NCBI RefSeq assembly: GCF_022662175.1
Contig: NZ_JAKMCR010000001.1
Span: 434,001 to 498,000, forward strand
Direction of reading: 5' to 3'
Source of the DNA: Aestuariivivens marinum
GTDB lineage: Bacteria; Bacteroidota; Bacteroidia; Flavobacteriales; Flavobacteriaceae
DNA: 64,000 bases
Shown here piece after piece: positions 43,118 to 51,965 of the stretch. Position numbers and translations under genes: made by a program. Under the pieces are notes generated by a model that saw only the letters and a program-made list of their open reading frames with translations, was not told the DNA's origin and did no database searches. The stretch's first letter is position 1; each line of letters opens with the position of its first letter.

Positions 43118-44893
43118 TTAATCGTAACCATTATCCTCAAACAAACTATCCTTTTTACCATAAAGCAATTCCGCAACCTCAATTAGTTTTTTAATCATAT
43201 CGCTTACATTGGCGTAATCGTTAAATAAGGATGAAGCCATTTCGGCAGTGATTAAGTTTTTACGAATGAGTTTATCAATGGATTTGTTACTGTGCTTAAT
43301 ATTGGCTTTCGCCTCTTTTTTTAAATCTTTAAGTTTCTCCTCATACACTATAGCATCTTCTTCCTTTCTAAACAAATAAATAACCCGGAGTACCTTGACC
43401 AACTTTTTTCTATAGCTATCATATTCCTTGGTCAAATAGTCATTCCCTTGACTCAAAGCATAGGTAATATTTTTATTTAACTCACGGGCATCTTTAATGG
43501 TTTCAACCATTTTTCGGTTAGCAATCTTTATATCTGTTATGGCTTTGTTTTGCTTATTATTAAGGGTTAAAGTACTTTGTACAGTACTGGCGTATCTTAT
43601 TATTTCACTATAAATGGATTTTACCTTGGTATAATAGAGGTCTTCAACATTGGTATGAAAATCAGTTTGTGAGTCCTGTATAACGGTTTTTAATTTCTTG
43701 TCTGATTTCACATCTTCCCTGTGAATATTTAGTGCATGGGTAACAATTTCAAAAACACTATTTTGGTATAGAAACTTAGACTCCTTAATTAAAGCAGAAA
43801 TCGCTGCTCCTGGAAATTGTAATACGGCAGGGTTTAAATATTTAGGCTCATCAATATCCTTATCGCTCCTTTCTTTATAAAACCGCAATAAAATACGCTC
43901 CAGTTTTTTAATAAAGGGAATCATCAAAATAACCCCAACAATATTAAATATGGTGTGGAACAACGCTAGTTTTAATGTATAATTTGTGTTAGCAATATGT
44001 AAAAAATCCGACGCATTATTAACTAGTTTTGCCAAAGGGTAAATAAAGACAATAGCCACCAATCCCGTAACCATATTAAATATAAAATGGGCTAAAGCCA
44101 AACGCTTCCCTGCACTATTAGAGCCAATAGCTCCTAATACCGCCGTTATGGTTGTACCTACATTAGCCCCAATAGCCAAGGCCAAGGCGTTCTCGTATTC
44201 TATTTGCCCTGCTGCCAATGCTGTTAAAATTAAGGCTAAGGTAGCACTACTGGACTGTAAAATTGTGGTAATGACTATACCCAATCCGGTGTACACAACA
44301 ACTCCAAAAAAACCTGGTACGGCATATTGTGACAAATCGATGTATTCCTTAAACACATCGAATCCTTCTTTCATATAATGGATTCCCAAGAAGAAAAAAC
44401 CCAAGCCTGCTAGAACATTACCAATACCTTTAAGCGATACTTTCTTTTGGAATGAAAAAATAATACCGAAGACCAGCATGGGTAATGCTAATGCAGAAAT
44501 TTTAACTTTAAGCCCAAAACCTGCTACCAACCAAGCTGTTGCTGTTGTACCAATGTTCGCACCAAAAATCAATCCCAAACCTCCAGCCAAAGAAATTAAC
44601 CCCGCACTAATAAAAGAAATAGTGATAACTGAAACCAAAGAACTGGACTGTATTAAAGCTGTAACCATAGCCCCAGTCGTAATGCTCTTATAGAGCTTGT
44701 TGGTTGCCGATTTTAAAATGTTTTGCAAGGGGCCTTTTGTAAATACCTTAAAGCCCTCTTCCAACATAATCATACCAAACAATAAAATGGCAATACCTGC
44801 TGAAATGGTCTTAAAATTTGGGTTTTGATAGAGTAGAATTCCTAATAGAATTAAAAGGAAGTAAAATAATAATCTTTTAATCATAACACCCAT
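43118..44893 (-). CDS. Na+/phosphate cotransporter (NptA/PNaS type) with PhoU-like domain
   Basis: A 591-residue membrane protein of the SLC34-like family. The two QSSS repeats that form the transport core are visible: ALIQSSSLVSVITISFISAG and TTILQSSSATLALILTALAAG. GANIGTTATAW and GANVGTTITAVLG follow each. The C-terminal ~240 residues are a helical PhoU-like domain. It is 4 bp behind the RDD gene and shares its operon. I see no TAACA array in front of that operon, unlike the other phosphate genes of this region. Confidence 0.93.
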   Translation of the reverse strand: MGVMIKRLLFYFLLILLGILLYQNPNFKTISAGIAILLFGMIMLEEGFKVFTKGPLQNILKSATNKLYKSITTGAMVTALIQSSSLVSVITISFISAGLISLAGGLGLIFGANIGTTATAWLVAGFGLKVKISALALPMLVFGIIFSFQKKVSLKGIGNVLAGLGFFFLGIHYMKEGFDVFKEYIDLSQYAVPGFFGVVVYTGLGIVITTILQSSSATLALILTALAAGQIEYENALALAIGANVGTTITAVLGAIGSNSAGKRLALAHFIFNMVTGLVAIVFIYPLAKLVNNASDFLHIANTNYTLKLALFHTIFNIVGVILMIPFIKKLERILLRFYKERSDKDIDEPKYLNPAVLQFPGAAISALIKESKFLYQNSVFEIVTHALNIHREDVKSDKKLKTVIQDSQTDFHTNVEDLYYTKVKSIYSEIIRYASTVQSTLTLNNKQNKAITDIKIANRKMVETIKDARELNKNITYALSQGNDYLTKEYDSYRKKLVKVLRVIYLFRKEEDAIVYEEKLKDLKKEAKANIKHSNKSIDKLIRKNLITAEMASSLFNDYANVSDMIKKLIEVAELLYGKKDSLFEDNGYD

Positions 44894-44897
44894 TGAA

Positions 44898-45422
44898 TCA
44901 AATATTTAAGGAAACTCCTATTTGATCCAATTCACTATGTGTTTTTTTCTTGGCTTCAAGCCTGGAAATATCAACCACAAATGTTTTCGATAATGTATCG
45001 TGCCAACCCCTAGCTTCAGCTCCTAAAAAAGAAAGTGCTTCAAAAGGAATTAACCTACATAAGCTTCTTAAAATAATATCAGACGCCTTTGGTTTTGATC
45101 CATCTTCCATGACCACGACTGTTTTTGTTATATACTTTCCTATAGTCTTTCCTTTAAGTAAAATTTCAGAAATCATATAAAAAACGGCAAATATTATGCT
45201 CGTTATCAATCTGTCCATGAGATCACCTATGTTTTCTAACTCATATAAAAATTTATCAAAAGTCGTTGTATCTGTAAAAAAAGAATAAACAATCATTCCT
45301 GCAAGAAAGCTTAAACCTAATATTAGGGCATAAAATACTATTTTATCAATAATAAAATTGGCAAATCTATTCCCCCTCGATGCATATAAATCTGGCGTAA
45401 CTGTAAATTCTTGGTTCGACAT
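44898..45422 (-). CDS. RDD family membrane protein
   Basis: A 174-residue protein with the RDD arrangement: YASRGNRFANFIIDKIVFYAL (Arg and Asp in the first span), a second hydrophobic segment, then the third span and LKGKTIGKYITKTVVVMEDG. I start at the ATG at 45422 (MSNQEFTVTPDLY), because the longer frame adds only a hydrophobic tail. RDD proteins are small membrane proteins, some linked to Na+/H+ transport, function mostly unknown. It leads the operon with the Na/Pi cotransporter. Confidence 0.8.
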   Translation of the reverse strand: MSNQEFTVTPDLYASRGNRFANFIIDKIVFYALILGLSFLAGMIVYSFFTDTTTFDKFLYELENIGDLMDRLITSIIFAVFYMISEILLKGKTIGKYITKTVVVMEDGSKPKASDIILRSLCRLIPFEALSFLGAEARGWHDTLSKTFVVDISRLEAKKKTHSELDQIGVSLNI

Positions 45423-45460
45423 ATTAATCATTTTAAATTGTATAAATATAGTATTAATTA

Positions 45461-45489
45461 TAAAAAAAAGCATCCGAAATACGGATGCT
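45461..45489 (-). terminator. intrinsic terminator of the nrdB-nrdA unit
   Basis: The minus strand reads AGCATCCG, a 5-nt loop, CGGATGCT, then a run of eight T. It lies about 40 bp after the nrdA stop and just ahead of the RDD gene. Confidence 0.88.
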
Positions 45490-45530
45490 CTTGTTTAACA
45501 CTTTAAAACTTCTGGTGTTCATGTTTAGAT

Positions 45531-48020
45531 TTAAGATCCGCACATAAGGCAATCGTCGCCTTGACCAGCTTTAGCTTGTGCTATAAGCGCTTTCATCTCT
45601 TCGGCACTCATGGGTTCAACTTCTATTGGCTTTGTGCCTTGCTTTGCAAATTTAGCGGCATTCTGTGCGGCTAACTTCTTTTTATTAGCTTCTTCTTGCT
45701 CTACTGAAACCGTTTTCACCTCAACAACTTCTGCCGTTGGTTCTTCTTTTTTGGTAGTCTGTAAGGTGAACTTAATGGCGTCAACAGCACTCTTGGTCCT
45801 TAAGTAATACATACCCGTTTTTAAGCCACTCTTCCATGCATAAAAATGCATTGAGGTAAGCTTTGCCATGGTCGCACCTTCCATAAAGAGGTTAAGCGAT
45901 TGTGACTGGTCTATAAAATAGCCGCGTTGACGGGACATATCGATAATATCCTTCATGCTTAATTCCCAAACTGTTCTGTATAGCTCTTTAATGTCCTGAG
46001 GAATAACATCAATGTTTTGTATGGACCCGTTGGCCCTCATGATATCCTGTTTTAAACTTTCATTCCAAAGGCCTAATTCTACAAGATCTTCCAACAGGTG
46101 TTTATTCACCACAATAAATTCACCTGATAGTACACGGCGGGTATAAATGTTTGATGTATAAGGCTCAAAACATTCATTATTTCCTAATATTTGAGACGTT
46201 GATGCTGTTGGCATTGGCGCAACTAACAAGGAGTTGCGCACACCATGCTTAAGTACCTGCTTGCGTAATTTTGCCCAATCCCAATTACCACTTAATTCTT
46301 CATCCTTTAAGCCCCAAAGATTGTGTTGGAATTCACCCTTGCTTATAGGAGACCCTTTATAGGTTTGATAAGGTCCATCTGCTTTAGCTTCTTCCATACT
46401 GGCCGTTACTGCGGCGTAATAAAGCGTTTCAAAAATATCCTGATTCAATTGCTTGGCTTCATCACTTGTAAAAGGTAAACGTAATTGAATAAAGGTATCG
46501 GCCAAACCTTGTACCCCTAAACCTATAGGACGGTGGCGCATGTTGGAGTTTTTAGCTTCTGGTACCGGGTAATAGTTCCTGTCTATTACCCTATTTAAGT
46601 TTTTAGTAACACGCTTTGTAATACGGAACAGTTCTTTATGGTCGAACTCACCATTTTTTACAAACATAGGCAAGGCTATAGATGCTAAGTTACAAACGGC
46701 CACCTCATCTGGTGATGTATATTCCAAGATCTCGGTGCATAAGTTGGAAGAACGAATGGTTCCCAAATTTTTCTGGTTGGATTTACGGTTTGCAGAATCC
46801 TTGTATAGCATGTACGGTGTGCCAGTTTCTATTTGGGATTCTAAAATCTTTTCCCAAAGTTCACGGGCCTTAACGGTCTTTCTTCCCAAGCCTTCAGCTT
46901 CATACTTGGTGTAGAGGGCTTCAAATTCTTCACTATGGGTTTCAGGTAGACCAGGACATTCATTAGGACACATTAGGGTCCAGTTGCCATCTTCCTGTAC
47001 ACGTTTCATAAACAAATCTGGGATCCACATGGCGTAGAATAAATCGCGTGCACGCATTTCTTCTTTTCCATGGTTTTTCTTCAACTCCAGAAAATCAAAA
47101 ATATCGGCATGCCAAGGTTCTATGTACACCGCAAAGCTCCCTTTACGCTTACCTCCACCTTGATCTACATAACGTGCCGTGTCGTTAAACACACGAAGCA
47201 TAGGCACAATACCATTACTGGTGCCATTGGTACCAGCAATATAACTTCCTGTAGCGCGGATATTATGCATTGCCAAACCAATTCCTCCAGCAGATTGGGA
47301 GATTTTAGCTGTTTGTTTCAACGTGTCATAAATGCCATCGATGCTATCTTCTTTCATGGTTAACAAGAAACATGAGGACATTTGAGGCTTTGGTGTACCA
47401 GAATTGAACAATGTTGGTGTAGCGTGTGTAAAATATTTTTTAGACATTAACTCATACGTTTCAATCGCTGCTTCAATATCATTCAAATGAATGCCAACCG
47501 AAACACGCATGAGCATGTGTTGTGGACGTTCTGCAATGTTTCCATTAAGCTTCAATAAATAAGAACGCTCCAAGGTTTTAAACCCAAAATAGTCATAACC
47601 AAAATCGCGGTTATAAATAATAGTAGAGTCCAAACGGTCTTTGTGCTCCATTATGACATTATACACTTCATCGGAAAGTAAAGGAGCATCCTTGCCTGTT
47701 CTTGGATTTACATAAGTATAGAGGTCGTGCATGACCTCGCTAAAGGTCTTCTTCGTATTTTTATGTAGGTTAGAGACCGATATTCGTGCTGCTAAACGTG
47801 CATAATCAGGGTGGGCCGTTGTCATAGTCGCTGCTATCTCTGCCGCCAAATTATCCAATTCACTGGTCGTTACGCCATCATACAAGCCTTCAATTACCCG
47901 CATGGTAACACGTAATGGATCGACCAATTCGTTTAATCCATAGCACAATTTTCTCACCCTTGCGGTGATTTTATCGAACATGACCTGTTCTTTTCTTCCG
48001 TCTCTTTTTACTACATACAT
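45531..48020 (-). CDS. nrdA: ribonucleoside-diphosphate reductase alpha subunit (class Ia)
   Basis: An 829-residue enzyme that makes dNDPs from NDPs. Residues about 1-90 are the ATP-cone ([20 protein letters not shown]). The catalytic core has the radical-site cysteine region ([14 protein letters not shown]), the cysteine pair block ([20 protein letters not shown]) and [20 protein letters not shown]. The C-terminus ends DDCLMCGS, the thioredoxin- or glutaredoxin-reducible CxxC tail. All key parts are present. nrdB lies upstream on the same strand after 190 bp, so the order is nrdB-nrdA, and a terminator follows. Confidence 0.96.
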   Translation of the reverse strand: MYVVKRDGRKEQVMFDKITARVRKLCYGLNELVDPLRVTMRVIEGLYDGVTTSELDNLAAEIAATMTTAHPDYARLAARISVSNLHKNTKKTFSEVMHDLYTYVNPRTGKDAPLLSDEVYNVIMEHKDRLDSTIIYNRDFGYDYFGFKTLERSYLLKLNGNIAERPQHMLMRVSVGIHLNDIEAAIETYELMSKKYFTHATPTLFNSGTPKPQMSSCFLLTMKEDSIDGIYDTLKQTAKISQSAGGIGLAMHNIRATGSYIAGTNGTSNGIVPMLRVFNDTARYVDQGGGKRKGSFAVYIEPWHADIFDFLELKKNHGKEEMRARDLFYAMWIPDLFMKRVQEDGNWTLMCPNECPGLPETHSEEFEALYTKYEAEGLGRKTVKARELWEKILESQIETGTPYMLYKDSANRKSNQKNLGTIRSSNLCTEILEYTSPDEVAVCNLASIALPMFVKNGEFDHKELFRITKRVTKNLNRVIDRNYYPVPEAKNSNMRHRPIGLGVQGLADTFIQLRLPFTSDEAKQLNQDIFETLYYAAVTASMEEAKADGPYQTYKGSPISKGEFQHNLWGLKDEELSGNWDWAKLRKQVLKHGVRNSLLVAPMPTASTSQILGNNECFEPYTSNIYTRRVLSGEFIVVNKHLLEDLVELGLWNESLKQDIMRANGSIQNIDVIPQDIKELYRTVWELSMKDIIDMSRQRGYFIDQSQSLNLFMEGATMAKLTSMHFYAWKSGLKTGMYYLRTKSAVDAIKFTLQTTKKEEPTAEVVEVKTVSVEQEEANKKKLAAQNAAKFAKQGTKPIEVEPMSAEEMKALIAQAKAGQGDDCLMCGS

Positions 48021-48210
48021 TTTTTACACGTTTTTTAGGTTTTCCTGATACACCTTCAGAAAAATGGTTAGTTAGTTGTTCTCATTTTAAAACCAACGGT
48101 TAATTAGTTTCAAAATCAGTTAATTAAAATAATTACTTATGGTTGAGATCGTTTCCCTTTAAGAATTTAAAAGGACGACGACATTTTTTGTTCCTTCTTT
48201 TAGAATTTTC

Positions 48211-49191
48211 CTAGAAATCTTCATCGAAGCTAAACTTGTTCTCGCTATCTTCTTTATTGAGAACACCCGCTTTTTGATATTCCGACACCCGTTTTTCAAA
48301 GAAATTGGTTTTCCCTTGCAATGAAATCATATCCATAAAGTCAAACGGATTAGTAGCATTGTAGACTTTATCACATCCAAACTCTACCAATAATCTGTCG
48401 GTTACAAATTCAAGATATTGTGTCATTAACTTAGCGTTCATTCCTATTAAGCTAACAGGCAGGGATTCTGTTATAAAACCACGTTCAATATCCAATGCAT
48501 TTGTAATAATATCGGTTATTCGGGCTTTAGGCACCTTATTTACGATATGGTTATTATGTAGATGCACAGCGAAATCGCAATGTAACCCCTCATCTCTTGA
48601 AATAAGTTCATTGGAGAATGTTAATCCTGGCATAAGACCACGTTTTTTCAACCAAAAAATGGAGCAGAAACTTCCAGAGAAAAAGATGCCTTCAACTGCT
48701 GCAAAAGCAATTAAGCGTTCAGCAAAACTCGGAGACTCAATCCACTTTAATGCCCATTCCGCTTTTTCCTTAATTGCCGGGAAATTTTCTATGGCCTTAA
48801 AAAGAATATCTTTTTCTTTCTCATCTTTAACATAGGTATCTATAAGCAGTGAATACACTTCGGAATGGATATTCTCCATCATAATTTGAAAGCCGTAAAA
48901 AAACTTGGCTTCACTATATTGCACCTCACTAACAAAATTTTCAGCTAAATTTTCGTTTACGATACCATCACTGGCTGCAAAAAATGCTAAAATATGCTTT
49001 ATAAAATAACGTTCGTCATCGTTTAATTTGGTTGCCCAATCTGTAATATCCTGGTGTAAATCTATCTCTTCTGCAGTCCAAAAACTAGCCTCCTGTTTTT
49101 TGTACCATTCCCAAATATCATGATGTTGAATTGGAAAAATTACAAAACGATCTTTATTTTCTTGAAGAATAGGCTCTACTGCTTGTGACAT
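48211..49191 (-). CDS. nrdB: ribonucleoside-diphosphate reductase beta subunit
   Basis: A 326-residue di-metal radical subunit. I start at the ATG at 49191 ([16 protein letters not shown]), since the longer frame adds a low-complexity tail. Metal ligand blocks are [16 protein letters not shown] (Asp/Glu), [32 protein letters not shown] (E..H) and [16 protein letters not shown] (E..H). The radical tyrosine lies in the SEVYSLL block or its neighbourhood, as in class Ia proteins. The C-terminus FSFDEDF is the typical acidic tail that docks to NrdA. Confidence 0.95.
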   Translation of the reverse strand: MSQAVEPILQENKDRFVIFPIQHHDIWEWYKKQEASFWTAEEIDLHQDITDWATKLNDDERYFIKHILAFFAASDGIVNENLAENFVSEVQYSEAKFFYGFQIMMENIHSEVYSLLIDTYVKDEKEKDILFKAIENFPAIKEKAEWALKWIESPSFAERLIAFAAVEGIFFSGSFCSIFWLKKRGLMPGLTFSNELISRDEGLHCDFAVHLHNNHIVNKVPKARITDIITNALDIERGFITESLPVSLIGMNAKLMTQYLEFVTDRLLVEFGCDKVYNATNPFDFMDMISLQGKTNFFEKRVSEYQKAGVLNKEDSENKFSFDEDF

Positions 49192-49482
49192 TACTAAAAT
49201 GGTATTTTTATAAAAATTGAACGAAAATTTGTGATGATTTGAGGTTAACAAAGATTGTAAAATGATTGATATTTTTTTTAAAAAATGCAGAAACCTTTTC
49301 AACAAGTTTTTAACAAATAAAAAAAGTGTTGAGAAACAGAAGTTTACATAAAAATTTAGTTAAAAATTTGATTTACAGTATTTTAACTTTTTTTGATTTT
49401 GAAAAAGTTGACAAAAATTTTTACTTGAAAAGTCAAGAAAGCTTAGTAAAATGGGCGGTTTAAAGCTATTTTCCTAATCCTG
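49192..49482. other. AT-rich gap upstream of nrdB
   Basis: About 290 bp with no open frame worth naming. It holds several near-repeats of TTAAAAATTTG-like sequence and TTGAC ... GTCAA (about 49408-49436), an inverted arm pair around an A/T tract. A regulatory role for nrd is possible but I see no clear NrdR box. Confidence 0.4.
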
Positions 49483-50046
49483 TTAAAAAGTTTTAGCAAC
49501 CTTTTCCAGTTCATCATACCAATCCGTTCCAAATTTCCTAATAAGGGCTTCTTTTACAAATTTATAAACAGGAACCTGAAGTTCCTTTCCTAAAGTACAA
49601 GCATCATCACAAACTTGCCATCTATGATAATTTACTGCTGAAAATTCGGTATAATCTTTTACTCTTATGGGATATAAATGGCATGACACTGGTTTTTTCC
49701 AAGAAATCTCTCCTTGATTGTACGCTTCTTCAATTGCACAAAGCGCCACGTTGTTTTTATCAAAAATAACATAGGCGCAATCGGCTCCATTAATTAAAGG
49801 CGTTTCTAATTCACCATCCTCAGTTGTAATGAACACGCCTTGGCTTTCAATAGCCTCTATACCTTTCTGCCTTAAAAAAGGTTTCACCTTAGGGTAAATT
49901 GTCTCAAGAATTTTAGTTTCTTCCTGCTCCAATGGTGCACCTGCATCGCCATCTATACAACAGGCCCCTTTACAGGCCGACAGATTACAAACAAAGTCCT
50001 TCTCAATAATATCTTCTGAAACTATGGTTTTTCCTAACTGAAACAT
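49483..50046 (-). CDS. DUF3109 family cysteine-rich protein
   Basis: A 187-residue cytoplasmic protein with a conserved cysteine pattern: DFVCNLSACKGACCIDGDAG near residue 19, NGADCAYVIF near 89, ALCAIEEAYN, PVSCHLYPIRV near 120 and WQVCDDACTLGKE near 145. This is the pattern of DUF3109/YkgJ-like proteins, which probably bind a metal or an Fe-S cluster. Function is not known. A -7 box TATTTTTG on the minus strand (50071-50064) precedes the ATG by 17 bp. Confidence 0.85.
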   Translation of the reverse strand: MFQLGKTIVSEDIIEKDFVCNLSACKGACCIDGDAGAPLEQEETKILETIYPKVKPFLRQKGIEAIESQGVFITTEDGELETPLINGADCAYVIFDKNNVALCAIEEAYNQGEISWKKPVSCHLYPIRVKDYTEFSAVNYHRWQVCDDACTLGKELQVPVYKFVKEALIRKFGTDWYDELEKVAKTF

Positions 50047-50147
50047 AACGCTCTTAATTGTAGCAAAAATAGATAAAGTTTATATTTTTTGGTCTTGTTA
50101 TTTGACAATTAATATAGACCTTTGCATCGCATTTTAATCGTAAAGCC

Positions 50148-50729
50148 ATGCAACTAAACTTAAAAGAAATCTTTACAGCTTTTATGGTCCTCTTTGCCGT
50201 AATAGATATAGTTGGCAATATTCCCATTGTTATCGATTTGCGTAAAAAAGTGGGGCATATACAAAGTGAAAAGGCATCGATTATCGCGGGTATTATTATG
50301 ACATTGTTCCTTTTCTTAGGAAAAAGCATTTTAAACCTTATAGGCATTGATGTTAACTCCTTTGCTGTAGCTGGTGCCTTTATTTTGTTTTTTATTGCTC
50401 TGGAAATGATTTTGGGCATTACACTTTACAAAGAAGAAAGTACCAACCCATTAACGGCCTCTGTGTTTCCATTGGCGTTTCCTTTAATAGCTGGACCGGG
50501 CAGCTTAACCACCTTATTATCGTTACGTGCTGAATTTAGGGTTGAAAACATTATTCTAGCCATTATATTAAATGTTATTTTGATATATGTAGTCCTAAAA
50601 ACCTCATCTAAAATTGAACGCTTTTTGGGTGTTAATGGCATCAATATTATTCGTAAAGTTTTTGGCGTGGTTTTATTGGCCATCGCCGTTAAACTCTTTG
50701 CCCACAATATTAAAATCCTTTTCAATTAA
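50148..50729 (+). CDS. MarC family integral membrane protein
   Basis: A 193-residue protein with six hydrophobic segments. It opens LKEIFTAFMVLFAVIDIVGNIPI, and the block FPLAFPLIAGPGSLTTLLSL near residue 108 is the MarC family signature. Function is unknown despite the historical name, which suggested antibiotic resistance. It starts a small plus-strand group of three genes. Confidence 0.88.
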   Translation: MQLNLKEIFTAFMVLFAVIDIVGNIPIVIDLRKKVGHIQSEKASIIAGIIMTLFLFLGKSILNLIGIDVNSFAVAGAFILFFIALEMILGITLYKEESTNPLTASVFPLAFPLIAGPGSLTTLLSLRAEFRVENIILAIILNVILIYVVLKTSSKIERFLGVNGINIIRKVFGVVLLAIAVKLFAHNIKILFN

Positions 50730-50763
50730 TGAAACATTCATGACTAATTTTTTAACTTAACAT

Positions 50764-50967
50764 ATGAAATTTGTTTCAACCTTTGTTATTATAATCGCTT
50801 TAATTTTAATGGTTTTTAATGCCACTAAAATAAATTTTAACGCCCCTTTTGAAAGCGATAGCATTGTAGCACTAATAACTATATTGGCGGCATTGTGCGC
50901 CATTGTTTTGATGCTTATTTTAAAGACTTCGAAACGCATTGAAGAAAAAGTAAAGCAAAAAAAGTGA
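50764..50967 (+). CDS. small two-span membrane protein
   Basis: A 67-residue protein with two hydrophobic segments (residues about 3-20 and 35-54) and a basic tail KTSKRIEEKVKQKK. It follows marC after 34 bp. Its TGA overlaps the ATG of the next gene (TGATG), so it is translated together with the flavoprotein. No family recognised. Confidence 0.65.
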   Translation: MKFVSTFVIIIALILMVFNATKINFNAPFESDSIVALITILAALCAIVLMLILKTSKRIEEKVKQKK

Positions 50968-51572
50968 TGTTCGATGTGCTAATTATTGGAGGTGGCGCGG
51001 CAGGTTTATCATGTGCCTTGGTTTTGGGTTCAGCGAAAGACAAACCTTTTGCGAAAGACAAACGCATTGGTATTATAGCTCACCAAAAAGCATCACACTT
51101 ACAAGACGCGCTGTTCAATAATGTATTGGGGCTTGCCCCAGGCACCACAGGTGCTTCCATTCTAGAAAGTGGTAAATCACAATTGACCACATTATACTCC
51201 CATGTGCAGCAAATCGACAAAGAAAAGGTTCTGGAAATCTCAAAGACGAACGGTACTTTTTCTGTAAGAACAAATAAAAATTTATACCATTCCAAAATAG
51301 TTGTAATAGCTGTGGGCTATACCAATTTAATGCGTATTAAAGGACTTGAACGCTATATAGCACCTCATCCAAGGGCTGCTATTGAAAAAAATCGCATTTG
51401 GTTAAAAAACACTAACCATATAATTGAAGATAATCTGTATGTAGCGGGTACATTAGCGGGTTGGCGGAGTCAATTCGCTATAGCCTCAGGCAGCGGGGCC
51501 CATGTCGCTACCGATATTTTAACGCTTTGGAATGATGGTAGGCATACTAAGGTTCATGATAAAATTAAATAA
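50967..51572 (+). CDS. short FAD-dependent oxidoreductase-like protein (thioredoxin reductase fold, no NADPH domain)
   Basis: A 201-residue protein that opens with a dinucleotide-binding motif, VLIIGGGAAGLSCALVLG, and ends with the FAD-binding GTLAGWRSQFAIASGSGAHVA block. This is the layout of the FAD domain of thioredoxin-reductase-like proteins. The NADPH domain (usually about 120 residues) and its CxxC redox pair are missing. The start ATG is at 50967, overlapping the previous stop. A terminator follows directly. It may be a flavoprotein with another electron donor. Confidence 0.7.
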   Translation: MFDVLIIGGGAAGLSCALVLGSAKDKPFAKDKRIGIIAHQKASHLQDALFNNVLGLAPGTTGASILESGKSQLTTLYSHVQQIDKEKVLEISKTNGTFSVRTNKNLYHSKIVVIAVGYTNLMRIKGLERYIAPHPRAAIEKNRIWLKNTNHIIEDNLYVAGTLAGWRSQFAIASGSGAHVATDILTLWNDGRHTKVHDKIK

Positions 51573-51576
51573 TTAG

Positions 51577-51602
51577 AAAGCCCTTTGTAAGTAAAGGGCT
51601 TT
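51577..51602. terminator. intrinsic terminator after the flavoprotein gene
   Basis: A perfect 10-bp stem AAAGCCCTTT / AAAGGGCTTT with a 6-nt loop is followed by TGTTTTAAT on the plus strand. It lies between two convergent units. Confidence 0.85.
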
Positions 51603-51605
51603 GTT

Positions 51606-51965
51606 TTAATCAAATATTTCTTTGATTATTATTGTGTCTTTTTCAATCTTTATATTAAAACACGAATTGCTTGGTCCGCCATTAGAATAATAACCAAAAC
51701 CTTTTTTTCTAATAGATTCTTTTGAAAATATTTCAATATAAAAACTCCCATCAAGATTTGGGTTTTCTTTATTGAAATCAAGAAACCCTTGTTTTTCTGC
51801 ATTTAATTCAATGTCTAAAAGTTTAATCGAATTAAATCCATTTGAGATTATTAATGAATCAATATTATTAGGCGTTTTGTTTTCAATATTAAAATTTACT
51901 CCATATTGACATGACATAATCACAAATAACATCGAACAAATTAAGCGTGCTTTATAATTTCTCAT
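51606..51965 (-). CDS. small lipoprotein, possible partner (immunity-like) of the upstream gene
   Basis: A 119-residue lipoprotein; the signal ends at VIMSCQYG. The body is mostly beta strand (FNIENKTPNNIDSLIISNGF ... GSFYIEIFSKESIRKKGFG) and ends with KIEKDTIIIKEIFD. I recognise no family. Its ATG overlaps the stop of the large upstream gene by 4 nt (ATGA), so they are coupled. A small protein coupled behind a large toxin-like one is the usual layout of an immunity gene, but this is inference only. Confidence 0.65.
   Translation of the reverse strand: MRNYKARLICSMLFVIMSCQYGVNFNIENKTPNNIDSLIISNGFNSIKLLDIELNAEKQGFLDFNKENPNLDGSFYIEIFSKESIRKKGFGYYSNGGPSNSCFNIKIEKDTIIIKEIFD

Noticed and set aside
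49192-49482. NrdR box upstream of nrdB
   Set aside because: No pair of sites resembling the NrdR consensus was found by eye.
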